Assembly (NCBI GenBank): GCA_022496205.1
Contig: WTXD01000045.1
Location: 62,001-126,000 of the forward strand
Reading direction: 5' to 3'
DNA length: 64,000 bases
DNA from: Gloeopeniophorella convolvens
Lineage: Eukaryota; Basidiomycota; Agaricomycetes; Russulales
Part shown: one piece after another, positions 11,137-22,264 of the stretch
Layout of the letters: the number at the start of each line of letters is the position of its first letter
How positions within the stretch are numbered: the stretch's first letter is position 1
Program-made: the position numbers and the translations under genes
Notes under the pieces: generated by a model
What the model saw: the letters and a program-made list of their open reading frames with translations, nothing else
The model's database searches: none
Told to the model about the DNA's origin: nothing

Positions 11137-12663
11137 ATGAATGGAAGTAATAACACCACGAACCTGGCCCCGACACTCGGTAAGCTCGCCTATCGATGCC
11201 TCGAGCTGAGCTACTAGATGACTTTGGGTGGCAGGAGCCATACTTTGTGCAGCCATCTGTGAGTCATCCTGTATCCCCTGCCGCTCCTCTTCCTTACCGA
11301 TTCACCTAGTGAATGCATACATGTACGGGATAGTAGCTCATCAATGCTGCTGCTACTGGTACCGAAGTGAGTGCGCGTTAAGTATCTTGACTCAACAATA
11401 GTGTGACTAACTTTACACGAAGAATTTAACGACAGTCAGAAGGTGAAGTACGTCAGGCTTTCAACGGTTCTCCGCCCATGTACAGGGTGCTAACTGGTAG
11501 CAGAGCTCTCATAGCCACGCTGTTCATCCTTCATACTCTCCACACTATCGAGTGAGTGCGTTCGTGGCCAGAAAGACACTCTATCTCATGTAATGAACGG
11601 AGGCTCTTCTCTGGAATATGGATCTACTGGTTCGTACACACAAATCGAGCCTTCGACGCCGCGAGGCTGACAGGTCAATTCAAGCATCACCAATTTCGGG
11701 AACCCGAAGCTATTTCAAAGCACGCGCGTTGCACCTTGCGATCGTGATATGATATCTTACAGTGTGTTGCAGAGGGTGTCTGGCCCTATACCTTTTCTCC
11801 AGTCCTCGTCTCAGTCGCCTTCTTTCTCACAAATCTGTTCATGGCGTTTCGGTGAGTCGTCCGAGCCACGTCGTCGTCATTTTTGCTCACATGGGGTTCG
11901 TGTCGTCAGCCTCTTTGGTCTCACAAAAAGAAAGCGCGAACTGATTCTCATTGTGCTTCTGGCAACTGCGTCGCTTGCACTGGGCGTAAGTGTTGCCTCG
12001 CATGCTTGGGTGATCAAATTGTACGATCGCGCTATCCACGCGTTCCAGTGTCTCACAGAGTTTGAATGTGCAGACGCCCTGCTCATCACAAAACGGTGTC
12101 CGCCTACAGCGCTGTGGTCATATCTTGGCATGCTCTGCAAAGTGGCACCGCAGTCATCATCAACGGTCGGTCCTCTCATCACGTCTGGGGCAGCATCACT
12201 TACGCATCACGCCATAGCTCTGTTGACCCGTGCGCTCTTCAAGTCCCGCAGCGGTTTCCTGAGGTCAGATACCGTCATTCGTCATCTCGTCCGGGGTGCC
12301 GTGCAGACGGGCCTCCTCGCGACCATTTGTTCTATCGCCTCGACAATTGCGTGGGTCGTAGGCCCGAATACATCCCTTTACAGCATCCCCGGGCAAAACG
12401 TTGCCATTTTCCACACCAGCGCATGTCACACCCCTCCTATAGCATAGTCCGTTCGGCTAAGCGATCTGCAGGCGCTACTGTCAACGCTGCTCGACCGGGA
12501 CAGGCTCCGCGCGGAGCTACTTGAGCCCTCTGACGTGGACATTACTCTCAGGAAGCAAGTGCATCTTACGACGATTGGGAAGGACGATGGCGATGATTTG
12601 AATTGTGGTGAAAGCAGTGACGTGCCATCACTCAGCGCACGTACGCGTATGAACTTCAAGTAG
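11137..12663 (+). CDS. DUF6534-type multi-pass membrane protein, left-arm copy
   Basis: Start chosen at 11137 (MNGSNNTTNLAPTL). Exons that fit include 11310-11366, 11423-11447, 11501-11551 and 11603-11633. The first junction is either two introns around a 6 nt exon at 11253-11258 or a single intron 11180-11309. Hydrophobic segments with the DUF6534 order follow: RALIATLFILHTLHTIE, VSVAFFLTNLFMAFR, ELILIVLLATASLALG, then the hallmark KSRSGFLRSDTVIRHLVRGA and QTGLLATICSIAST. The tail after 12472 is hydrophilic. DUF6534 proteins are fungal, probably seven-helix membrane proteins of unknown function. The splice path between 11986 and 12165 is not settled. The last intron (12421-12471) starts with GC, not GT. 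A paralog lies at 40067-41603 (-). Confidence 0.7.
12421..12471 (+). other. GC-AG intron of DUF6534 gene
   Basis: The intron between the codons for FHTS and ALLSTLL starts GCATGT and ends CTGCAG. The mirrored paralog has GTATGT at the same place. Both splice in phase 0. A single T-to-C change in the donor therefore created a GC-AG intron here. Confidence 0.7.
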
Positions 12664-12797
12664 CTGTCGGCCACGCGCTCCATGTCAGAATTATGTTCGA
12701 ATGGAGATACGTTGACCATTATTTATAGTCGAAGTTCAACTAGTTCTCTGAATGCAGACGCAGTTGAGCGTTCGTGGCGTTCATTCCTTCATGATCG

Positions 12798-13343
12798 ATA
12801 GATCCTGGACATCGGCGGGACCTGCCGACCCCTCACCGGGGAGAGCTCTCGAGGACCACTCCAACTCTTCCCGTGGAACTCGCTCGCAGGTTTCTTGAAC
12901 CCCCTACAAGTGCACTGGTTCGTAAGTACTCTGGCGTAGATGTTTAGATAATCAACCCTCTCGCCACAACGCACCAGCCTCCGACAGGCACAATGCCCTG
13001 GTTCAACAGTTGCATGGCGTCGCGTCGCGAAGCGCGGAACTTGTGCAGGGCGCGAAGCTCGCCGCTGGATGGATTGATAGATGAAACGATGAGTCATTGC
13101 TTACATCGACTTCTGATCCTTGAAGACACACATAGTCTGCTGCGGGTCCTGAGCGGCACTACTTGTGTGCGGGATTTGTGGGAATTCCGCTGACGTATAG
13201 GGAACTCGTAAGGCAGATCGTGGGCCCAGGCACCCTCGAGAGGCTCTTCTGTACCTCTGCGGACATAACGGCGTCAGCCCAGTTCACAGGCAGCTTGAAA
13301 ATCCGTCGGTGGCGCAGACTCTATCGGTGAGCAAAAGTCAGAG
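12798..13343 (+). pseudogene. Remnant of an unidentified coding sequence
   Basis: Two coding-like exons join in phase across an intron at 12922-12977 (GTAAGT...CACCAG): a stretch ending LPVELARRFLEPPTSALV, then HNALVQQLHGVASRSAELVQ with a stop at 13082-13084. A further coding-like stretch at 13200-13340 reads ELVRQIVGPGTLERLF. Parts match the mirrored region 39637-39850, which has lost about 280 bp and is frameshifted. No family was recognised, and no complete gene can be assembled. Confidence 0.35.
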
Positions 13344-13735
13344 CGTATACGTCTACTCCGTCCACTTGTACTAAGTCAGCATGAGGCATATGTAATGCAG
13401 CAACCAGGAAACTACGCACCGCTCCGACTCTCCACAGCACCAAGTGGTACTTAACGGCTCGTGCTCCCATACACTATACTAGATCATCTAACCATCAACT
13501 TGGCGGACCATTCCGCCAATATCCTGCTGATTAGCGAAAGCTCTGTACACGCACCTACGTCTATTGTTCCGTGCTCTCCGTATTCATGTCTTTTTCGGAA
13601 GCTTTGCGCTGTCGCTATTTCACTGGTTGATGCTGACGATGTCCTCAGGTATGGTGGCTGAATCAGTGCACCATGATTAGTCTCTCTCGTAGCGTGATGC
13701 CTGCGGACGCCATCCCATATCGGTCATCCCGCCTC
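13344..13735. other. No supported gene
   Basis: About 390 bp with no coding model or repeat that could be supported. Confidence 0.4.
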
Positions 13736-15201
13736 CTAGGTTGCTTGATCCCTCCCATCGGTACCTCCTCTCACGACGTTCAGGCTCCCACGATGCGACA
13801 TGCCACTTAGACTGATGACCGAGTCTTGATCGAATCGCTTTGCACAACGGTGACAATTGCAGGCATGCACTGCTGTTAAGATATGCCACTGATTATGCTC
13901 TGGTGCATCTCCGCAAAAACGCTCGACGTAATACCAAATTTCCGTTTTGAGAACGTCCGGATGTCTTTCTGCGCGCTCCGCGATACGTGCCAAGTTGATG
14001 AGAGCCTCCGAGTCGAGGCAGGCAGGACCCAGGTCATGGCAGGTGACAGAGCTTCTTCAAGCTTCAAGCGTTGTTTGTTCCTTTGGGCTGTGTGATGAGT
14101 CACCTGGTTGAGTAACGTGGGAACTCTCCCTGTTCGGGTCCAGAGCACGTCGATAAGCGCCAACGGCTGCCGGCGATTGACGTCCTCAACATACCACCAT
14201 CACGCTTCCCGGAAGGCTTCGAGCTGCACGGATTTACAAGACCGAACGAACACCCACAGGGCCGCGCATCTACGGAGGGCGCATGGGTCGTACGTGGGTT
14301 CCACTCGACTCGCAGTATCCAATAGCTCACCTCAGCTGTGATGCTAGGCCTATGTAATCACTCCGTGAAGAGCGCACCATCACCGCCAGGTGCGGGCGAA
14401 TTTGACGCGTTCACAGCATGTCGCCGGGAGACCGTGGAGACTGGCGACGGGTGCTGCGCTGACCAGGGCCCTCGAAACACAATATCTTGGAGACGATTCA
14501 CAACGGACGCGAAGAATGAAGACGTAGCGGCGGAACATGCCAGCACCGTGTGGCCACGTGGCCACCACGGGCCCTTCAACATTCCGTGGCTTGACATGTT
14601 GCCAATCATGTAGCCTCTGACAAATTCAAGTCACTGCTACAACTTGGAACACGATCGACAAGGATCACTTAAGTCAGTTGTTGGCCTCGCGCTCTCGTAA
14701 TCCCAAACGTCAAACAAGCCCGTGTTGGTCTGATCAGTCTGGGTGGTCACTGTGAGCGTGTTGCTTTCGTATGCTCGATAGAGACATGCTTGTAAGCCGC
14801 CACTGATGCTACTCACGTTCGTTGGCTGACCGCGTACCCATGCCATGATCAAGAGACCGGGCTTCCATTTTCAGACGGGCGCTTTGGCCCGAAGGGGATC
14901 AAGCTGCCTCTTGGGTGCAACAAGGTGTTTAGGCACGATGCGAACCCGCAGGTCCTCCGCTGCGATTCTCCATCACACTTCCCTGACGTTCTCATGATCG
15001 GAACTATCTTGATGTCTTTTACGGCAATCCAGATTGTATGAACGCATGGAAGCACCGGGCGCAAACAACGCTGGCTCAAACAGATTCACAGCTGCTGGTT
15101 AGCGCCGTGCGGGGCATCACGCGCCCGCAGTGCGTCAAAGGCAGGAATATTGCCACTCGGCGCACCTGGTCTCCGTGGCTCGTGGGCTTCATAAGCCGCA
15201 T
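13736..15201 (-). CDS. Uncharacterised gene X, copy A (longest version)
   Basis: The approximate span runs from a start near 15201 (MRLMKPTSHG) to a stop at 13736; intron positions could not all be fixed. Coding-like pieces include IWIAVKDIKIVPI near 15040, ISGGLQACLYRAYE near 14790 and, most convincingly, a 3' exon with SEALINLARIAERAERHPDV and EIWYYVERFCGDAPEHNQW, then ACNCHRCAKRF. The same piece series occurs in B (25006), C (30282) and D (34173), but those end just after ALINLAR, so only this copy keeps the C-terminal part. It is divergent from the membrane-protein gene starting at 15289, about 90 bp away. Function unknown; the Cys/His run could bind a metal, which is speculation. Confidence 0.4.
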
Positions 15202-15288
15202 GGGCGTTCCCTCACCTCGTACAAAACCGCAAGGCGCGGCAGCGTTTCCTTCCTTCGGAACGACCCTCATCATCGTCCCCGATTCAAG

Positions 15289-16872
15289 ATGTCGGCTCCA
15301 GCACCCTCTGGTCCTCCTCCAGCGTTCTCAGGTGACCTATCATGGAACATGGCCGCCCTCATCTCCTCATGGGTAGTGGGGCCTCTTTGGGGTGCGTAAT
15401 AAACACCTCACACTAGGAATAACATTAATGACGAATATATGCGTGCTTTCCTCGTCCAGGCATGAAGTATGTGATATTCTCTGACACCGCCGTGACTTTC
15501 TGACGATTGCTCGGCGATAGCCTCTGCATTTATGTACTGTGCGCTCATGTGTTGTACATCAAAGGGTTGAAGGGCCCGAATCTGTGAGTTGCATTGCGGT
15601 GACATGCCGCCGACTCTGTCTCATATGCCCACAGGTTCCTGCTCATCGTAGCAACTACCCAGTTCGCACTCGCCACGGGCCATGTCATCACGCTTCTGGT
15701 CCAGTTGATCAGAGGCTTCGTCGGTGCGGGGGGAGCCCTCGTGGGGCCATCTCTGTATCTCCTCGATCAATCGACGCCGGAACATGTAGCACAAGAAGTG
15801 TTGTACATCACGAATGTACGTCTATTACCTCGATTGCCTTTGCGTAACTCACACAGCCTGTCAGAGCCTTATCGGCGATGCCATCCTTGTGAGTCTGTTG
15901 TTAGACGCTCGCAGCGCATGGTGCTCACACCCCACCATCAGATCTGGCGCTTGTATATCATCTGGGGCCGGAACGTCTGGCTCTGCGTTCCTTTCGTACG
16001 TGCGCTCTCGGGCATGCAACGCCGTTCGATGTGTGCTCATTGTTCGTCGATGTAGGTCATACTCTGCATCGCTACAGCAGGTACGTAGCTACGCCGCCCA
16101 GTATCACCAAGCTACTCACGGCCACGCAACAGTTTCAGGTTACACTGCACTTGGCAACCTTGCACAGCTCTCCGCTACGGGCACAGTCTTCCTCCTCCGC
16201 GTGCACAACTGGCTCATCGCCACCTGGTCGCTGTCGATCGCGACGCAGTTCGGGGCGACGCTGTTGATCGGGTACCGGTTCTGGCGGTCGATCCAGTGGA
16301 ACGCGCGGAGCACCTCGCGGGGCATCCGCGCGTCGCGCCTGTCTCTCCTCTGGATCCTCGTCGAGTCGGGCGCGCTGTACAGCGTGACCACGATCTTCCT
16401 GCTCGGCTTCTCGTCGACGAACACCGGCGCGCTCTTCGCAGCTTCGCTGGGGCAGATAAGCGTGCGTACTCGCGGTTCCTCGTGCAGGCCCCACGTCTCT
16501 GACCGTGTATACGCAGGCGCTGGCTCCCACGCTGATCATCGTGCGCGCGGGGCTGAAGAGCGCCGGCGAGTCGGGCTCGTCGTTCAACCCCGCCAAGGGC
16601 TCGATCAACAACCCGTACAACCCGAGCTTCGTGCCCTCTGCGCGGCCCACCGACTTGGAGGCCGGGTCGCGGCGGGACGACGACATGGTGGTGCACATTG
16701 GCAAGGCGACCGAGATCCACCTGGACGACTTTGTGAGTCCTTACTTTGATGCGTCCCGCCCGGGCGCTGAGCTGAGCCCAACCGCGTGCAGTCGCGCCAC
16801 GGAGAATTTTCGTCCGTCGATGAGGAGATCAAGGGGCCTGCTGTGAGGTCGCACGTGTATACCCCTCCATGA
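15289..16872 (+). CDS. Multi-pass membrane protein, copy A
   Basis: The start is at 15289 (MSAPAPSGPPPAFSGDL). The hydrophobic segments read in order WNMAALISSWVVGPLWG, LCIYVLCAHVLYIKG, FLLIVATTQFALATGHVIT, a segment around SLIGDAIL, LYIIWGRNVWLCVPF, WLIATWSLSIATQFGATLLI and SLLWILVESGALYSVTTIFL, then LAPTLIIVRAGL. This gives about seven helices and a hydrophilic tail containing SINNPYNPSFVPSARP and DDDMVVHIGKATEIHLDDF. It resembles the large agaricomycete family of seven-helix proteins with no assigned function. Introns are about 50-60 bp; the last exon ends in VYTPP and a stop at 16870-16872. Three paralogs in opposite orientation lie at 23327, 28607 and 32504, all with the same exon pattern. 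Receptor-like activity is possible but unproven. Confidence 0.75.
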
Positions 16873-18077
16873 CCCACTGCGCGGACTCGTCACGCTATTT
16901 ATTTATCACTGTACGTGTATACTGTACACTGGAGCCTACCCTATTGTCCTTCATTTCGAACTCCCGCGCCGCCGCAGCCGCCTACGCTGCAAACATCTAC
17001 CTTTTTCAAGCCTTTTTCCATGGGAAACAGTCGTCCGTGCAGGCGACTCGGTCTTTATTTGTTTTTTTTTTCGCTTATCTTGCATGGCCTTTTAGCTCCT
17101 ACGTGTGTCCTGCGTGTATCATTCCGTGGCCGTGCATTTGTAAAACGATGTATTGCCCGTGTACTTCTGTCTATCGCGCACCCGCCCTTTTGTCCCAGCG
17201 GGTCGCGCGGCGTAGGACCTATCTGGGCGCGTGCTGTGTTGCTCGCGCGCCGAATTCCTGGATGCATGACAAGTCCCAATCTTGTGGCAAGAACAGCTCA
17301 ATCGCGTAATTCTCGTTGTTGTGCTGGTATCTCATGCTATGAGGGGACGAAAGGCGACGAAAACACGGCGTCTCTTGCAATTTCGACGTGGTTTGGTTCA
17401 CAGAACACATGGTAAATACTAAATGCAGAGTACATTCTTTTCTGCATTCACGAAGTTTCTTTCTGTTTTTTTTTTTTTCTGCGCCCTACCAACCTTTTCC
17501 GGAACAGCTGTAAGTACTGGTAGGCTCTCGATTGGCCATGGAAAAAGGTCTGCCGTGCACGCAGTGAATCGTGTGTGCGGGTGACAGCGCAGTGGACGGA
17601 CGCGCCGACGCGGGCCAGACCACGTCCGAGCCGCGTGCCCGAACAGCAACTCCATCATCGCGCCCAATTCAAGTCGGATCCTCGGGCCCCAGCAGGCGCA
17701 AACGGCGCATCCGCCCTCTCGTGACTCGTCCCGGCGGGTCGCGCAGCGCAGGATCTGTTCATGGGCGCCGTTCTCGCTATCGAGATCCGCGCGGTCTGCT
17801 GCCCGCGCGCCTAGCTTGGGCCCACCGAAGTCTGCTGTGCGCGCAGCGCAGTGAATCGGCCCGTATGTGCGGGTGCCAGCGCGGGCGGACGCGGCGACTT
17901 GAGCCAGACTGACACGTCGCCCGGCGCGTGTCCGGACAGCAACACCGCGCCCGAGTCGAATCCTCGGGCCTCAGAGGTAGGCGCAAAACGAAGATGCCAG
18001 TTGACGTCGACCAGTGTAGAGTAGTACTGTACAAGCAGGGTATCATTTACATCACACGACGGCACCGCCGCGACGGC
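16873..18077. repeat. Intergenic spacer with diverged GC-rich direct repeats
   Basis: No gene seen between the convergent membrane-protein copy A and the MINDY gene. A block at about 17548-17712 recurs at about 17826-17990, sharing stretches such as TGTGCGGGTG and GAATCCTCGGGCC with small changes. Another shared block, GCGGGTCGCGC followed by GTAGGACCTATC or a variant, occurs near 17192 and near 17729. Long T runs lie at about 17063 and 17468. Confidence 0.6.
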
Positions 18078-19695
18078 CTACATGAGCACGCACGACGAGT
18101 CTCGCTTCTTGCGCTCCTTCTTCTCCCGCCCCTTCTTGTCCGCCTCGTGCTGCGCCTGCCGCACCTCCTCGCGTCCCCTGCGCGCCGCGCGCTCCTCCTC
18201 GCGCCGCGCGTACGCCGCCTGCGCGCGCTCGTCCTCCGCGCGCTGCAGCTGCATCGCCAGCGCATGGCTGCACACACACACACACACACACACACACCGT
18301 CAGCACAACAGCCACTACCAACAACACAAAAACAACGGCGGGACGCACTCGGCCGGGTCGACGGTGCCCCCCGCCTCCGCCCCGTCCTCCGGTGCGGGCG
18401 TCCAGCCCGCCCAGTCGCCCCCGACAGGCGCGGCGCGCGCGAACTGCGCGTCGACGAACACCGCGCCGCCCTGGTCGACGTCCTCGAGGCGCTCCCAGAC
18501 GACGCTCGGCTCGTGCACGAACACGTGGTCCGTCACGAGCGTGTAGAGCGCGCCGGCGTGCCGGAGCAGCACCGCGAGGTGCGAGTTGCGGAAGAGCGCG
18601 AAGAGCTCGGGCGCGGGGGCGGTGCTGGTGGGGGTGCTGGGGGTGGAGGGCAGCGCGGCGAGCGTGAAGAGCCCGTGGTACGTCAGCTGCGAGCGCGTGC
18701 TGTCGAGGAACGCCTGGATCGCCACCGCTGCGCCACGCGCGCGTCAGCTGGGTGCGCGTGAGTAGCACAGTACGGCACGCACCGTCCTCGACCGTGCGCC
18801 GCTCCGCGTCCGACAGACTCAGGTTCGGCGTGCTCGGCCCCGCGCCCGTGCCCGCGCCCGCGCCCTCGCCGACGAGCCGCCCGCGCGTGAGCACGTCCGC
18901 CGCGACGATGAGGTTGAGCGCGGCGTCATAGTCGCGCGCGCGCGCGACGGCGGCGTACTCCTCGGCGGCAGGGTCCGCGAGCCAGCCGTGCACGAGCGCG
19001 ATGCCCGCGCTCGCGAAGAGCGCGAGCTCGCCGCCCGTCGTGGCCGGCCGGAACGCGGTCGGCGACGTGAAGACCGGGTTGAGGTCCATCCCGCCTGCGG
19101 GGGGGGGGGGGGCGCGCGTCAGCGTCAGCACGGGTGCGGGGTGCGACGGCTTGGGCGGAGGGGCTCACGCAGGGTCAGGGGCATCATGGAGAGCGCGGCG
19201 GAGACGTCGATCTCGGGCGCGGTGAGGAGGATGTGCTCGCCGACGAGCTGGGCGAGGAACTCGTACGAGACGCTCGTGCGGTTGCGCGGGAGGATCTCGA
19301 TCTGCCCGCGCAGGATGAGGATGTTGCATATCGCGATGAACGAGCAGGGGCTGGTGCGCGCGCGCGCGGGGTCCGGATCAGCGCGCTCGGGGCGGGGGCA
19401 GCAGCGCGCGAGGCACGCACCCGTTGTAGTTCTGGGTGACGATGTTGTACTGGCGCGACTCGCCCGCGGGCGAGGTAAAGTCGATCGTCTTGAGGTACCA
19501 GACCTGCTCGTGCGGGGCGGCCTGCGGCGCGCCGTGGTCGGCGCTGCGCGCGTCGCTGTGCTCGGACGGGGCGTGCGAGACGGAGCGGGAGCGGCTGGGC
19601 CCTGCGGCGGGCGCGGGGTCGTCGCGCGCGACGTCGAGACGCTGCATGGCGTCGTCGAGCGTTAGTGCGGGTCCTGAGGGTTCCGGGGCCTGCAT
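18078..19695 (-). CDS. MINDY-family Lys48-specific deubiqu​itinase
   Basis: Five exons on the minus strand, 19695-19421, 19350-19169, 19094-18783, 18727-18349 and 18267-18078, join in phase to 445 residues. The MINDY (DUF544) catalytic domain starts at about residue 66 with VWYLKTIDF, then NIVTQNYNGPCSFIAICNIL, which carries the oxyanion Gln88 and nucleophile Cys94. GMDLNPVF and LTYHGLFTL follow. ALFRNSHLAVLL holds the expected catalytic His at about 306, and LVTDHVFVHEPSVVWERL closes the domain. MINDY enzymes trim Lys48-linked polyubiquitin from the distal end. The C-terminus is a charged helix (ERAARRGREEVRQAQ). All key residues are present, so an active enzyme is expected. It diverges from the Rrn5-like gene with about 336 bp between starts. 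It is single copy in the window. Confidence 0.92.
18270..18296. repeat. (CA)n microsatellite inside MINDY intron
   Basis: About 13 CA units (GT on the coding strand) lie next to the acceptor of the last MINDY intron (18268-18348). Length variation here could alter the distance to the splice acceptor. Confidence 0.9.
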
Positions 19696-20031
19696 TGGGG
19701 GTGATGGGGGTGAGAGGGGAAGAGAGACGTCCGTCCAAGTCCGTCACGGAGCGTGGAGGCGCTACTGGTACTCGCTTGGCTCTCTGGCTTGGCCCGCAAC
19801 GCCTTCGCTGCGCACTCCGAGACTTGGCCGCAGCCTCCCGCAGTAAGCTCCGGCGCAGCGACAATCGTCAGCGTGTCCGAGTCGTCGTCGTCGTCGCCCT
19901 CGATGTAGCCAGGACACCGTCAGACACCGTCCAGCGCTGAAACCGATCACAATACATAATTCAAATATTCACTCACTCGGCCCACACCGATCGGCCACCT
20001 TCATGAAGTCTCTCCAAACCACGTACTCCCA
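19696..20031. promoter_or_regulatory. Divergent promoter region, MINDY / Rrn5-like
   Basis: These 336 bp separate the start codons of two divergent genes and so must hold both promoters unless transcripts overlap. No clear TATA box was seen; an AT-rich patch lies at about 19948-19975. Any shared control is inference from position. Confidence 0.5.
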
Positions 20032-22264
20032 ATGTCCGCCCGCCTCGCCACAGCCAGCATGCCCGCCGACGCAGACCACGACCCGGACGACGCGCCCCCC
20101 GCCCTCGCCCCCGACGTGCACCACTACATAACCGGGCCCTTCGCCGCCCACCTCGCCACAACCCGCGCCCACCTCGCCGGCACCCCCCCGCCCCCAGAAC
20201 CGCCCTACGCCCCCGCGCACCACCCCCCCGCCGGCCTCTGGACCGCCTCCGACAAAGCCGCCCTCTTCGCCGCGCTGCCCGCACACTCGCGCCTCCGCCC
20301 GGACCTCCTCGCCGCCGCCGTCGGCACCAAGTCCCCCGCGGACGTCGCGTGCTACCTCGCGCTCCTGCGCGCCGGCGCCGCCCGCGCGGGCCCCGCCGCC
20401 CGCGTCGCGCGCGACCAGCTCCCCGCCGCACACGAGGCGTGCCCCGCGCTCGTCGCGCGCGAGGACGCGCTCGCCGCCGCGTACTGCGCCGCCGCGCCCG
20501 CGCACGAGCGCGAGCAAGCAGACGCGGTGCGCGAGGAGGCGGCGCGCGAGGTGCGCAACGGGCTCCGCGCGCGCAGGGGCGAGGTGCGCGGGCGCGAGAG
20601 GGGCCGCGATCGCGAGGCGGAGGACGCGCGCCGTGGGGCGTACGAGGAGTGGCGCGGCGCGCGCGAGGTCGAGTGGGCGTGCGAGGATCGGCTCGACCGG
20701 CTGGACCTCGTCGGGCTGCAGGTGCTCGACCGCATCCTGCGCGAGGACGAGGAGCGCAGCGTGGCGGCGGCGGCAGCGGCGTCCGGGGAGGACGCGCAGG
20801 CGGCGCCTGCGTCGCCCGCGCCGTCCTACTTGGACCCCGCGCTGCTGGGTCCGGACGCGCCGACCAGCGCGCCTGCGCCGTCGCCCGCCCCTGCATCCGA
20901 AGGACCCGCCGCCGGCCCGTCGTCCTACCCAACCGGCGACCCGTTCCCCGCCCCTCTACCCCCCACAACACCCCCACCCGTCCCCAGCAACCCAGACGAC
21001 ACCGACTCCCCCGACCCCGACTCCCCCACCATCCCCGCGAACCTCTCCCCCGCCTCGCGCCGGCGCGTCTACAAGCGCCTCTGGATGCGCCGCAAGCGCG
21101 CCACCGCAAGCGGCAGCGCGGCGCAGCTCGCGCCCGCGCGGCTCAAGCCCGGCCGCAAGGCGAGCGCGGCGAGCAAATACCGCCAGGCCGCCGCATCCGA
21201 TCCCGCGCGCGAGCCGAAGCCCGCCCGCGGCGACACGCGCCCGTACCGCCTGCAGCGCGAGCTCGCCGCCGCGGGCGTCGACGCGGCCTTCCTGCGCGCG
21301 CAGGGCCTCGGCCTGTTCCACCTCGCCGCGTTCGGGCGGCTCGCGCGGTGCGCCCCCTGCCCACATACACACAAAGCCACACACTCACCGCGCGCCACGC
21401 AGGCTCTACCCCCGCCTCGACCCCGCCGCAGCCACAACTGCAGACGCAGACCCCGCGCCGACCGTGTCCCTGCACACGCTCAGCGCGCTCGGCGCGCTCG
21501 TGCGCGCGTTCGTGCGCACGCTCGTCCGCGCCGCGCTCGCGGCGCGCGAGACGGAGTTCGCGCTGCGCGCGCACACGCGCGCGTGGCGCCTGGGCGCGCG
21601 TCGCGTGCGCGCGGCGCATGTGCGGCGCGCGCTGGGGCTGTGTGGCGTGCGTGAGGCGAGCAAGCGCGGGGTGTTTGCGAGGCTGGCGGGGCGGTACGAT
21701 GAGGGCGACGATGAGGATGAGGAGGAGGAGGAGGAGGAGAGCGATGGCGATGATGAGGGCGATGACGAGGGCGATGATGAAGACGGGGATGGGGACGACG
21801 ACGCCGACGCGGACGAGTGGACGGACGACGAGGAGCCGCAGCCGCAGCCGAAGCCGCAGCGCCCCGCACACCCCACCCCGCGCCGCCCCGCGCTCTGGGC
21901 AGCACAGTCCGCGCCGCTCCTACACGCCCCAGACCTCCTCCCGCGCGCGCACCCGCTCGTCCCGCCGCGCACCCCCCCACCACCGCCAGCCGACCCAGAC
22001 GCAGACACGGACGCGCTGATGTCGGACACGACGGACGCGAGCGCGCTCGACGCGGAGCTCGCGGCCGAGGCGCGGCTCGACGCGGACGACGCGCGGGCGG
22101 CGGCGGTGTACGAGGCGGGCGTGTGGGCTGCGCTTGCGCTGCCGGGCGGGAAGCGGCGGGGGAAGCGGCGTGCGGAGGAGGCGGGCGTGGGTGTGGGCGT
22201 GGGAGGGCGAGTGCGCAAGCGGCGGCGGGTGTCGACTAAGGAGCAGGATGCTACGCTTGGCTGA
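20032..22264 (+). CDS. Rrn5-like SANT-domain RNA polymerase I initiation factor
   Basis: Two exons, 20032-21347 and 21403-22264, give 725 residues. Residues 69-115 form a SANT/Myb-like domain: GLWTASDKAALFAALPAHSR, LRPDLLAAAVGTKS and VACYLALL. This matches fungal Rrn5, a subunit of the upstream activation factor that recruits RNA polymerase I to rDNA. A Pro/Ala-rich linker follows, then a basic patch (RRRVYKRLWMRRKR). A helical stretch at about 460-530 (LVRAFVRTLVRAAL, RRVRAAHVRRALGLCG) could be histone-fold-like, which is inference. Next is a strongly acidic run at about 538-585, and a basic C-terminus (KRRGKRRAEEA, RVRKRRR) likely for nuclear import. Yeast Rrn5 is about half this length, so the extra regions are lineage-specific. 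Partial copies at 26725 and 31690 are broken. Confidence 0.72.

Larger units (their letters stand above)
7467..16872 (+). repeat. Left arm of large inverted duplication
   Basis: Gene order F-box (+), HSBP1 (-), paired segment (+), DUF6534 (+), remnant (+), gene X (-), membrane protein (+). The same order in mirror image is read from 45072 down to 32504. Protein similarity between arms is high but not near-identical, so the event is not recent. Confidence 0.85.

Noticed and set aside
18052..19131. 359-codon minus frame running through MINDY introns
   Set aside because: It reads across clear introns and out of the conserved frame for much of its length.
20349..22219. Arg/Ala-rich frames up to 556 codons overlapping the Rrn5-like gene
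   Set aside because: Composition artefacts of GC-rich DNA; only the annotated frame carries the SANT domain and a clean intron.
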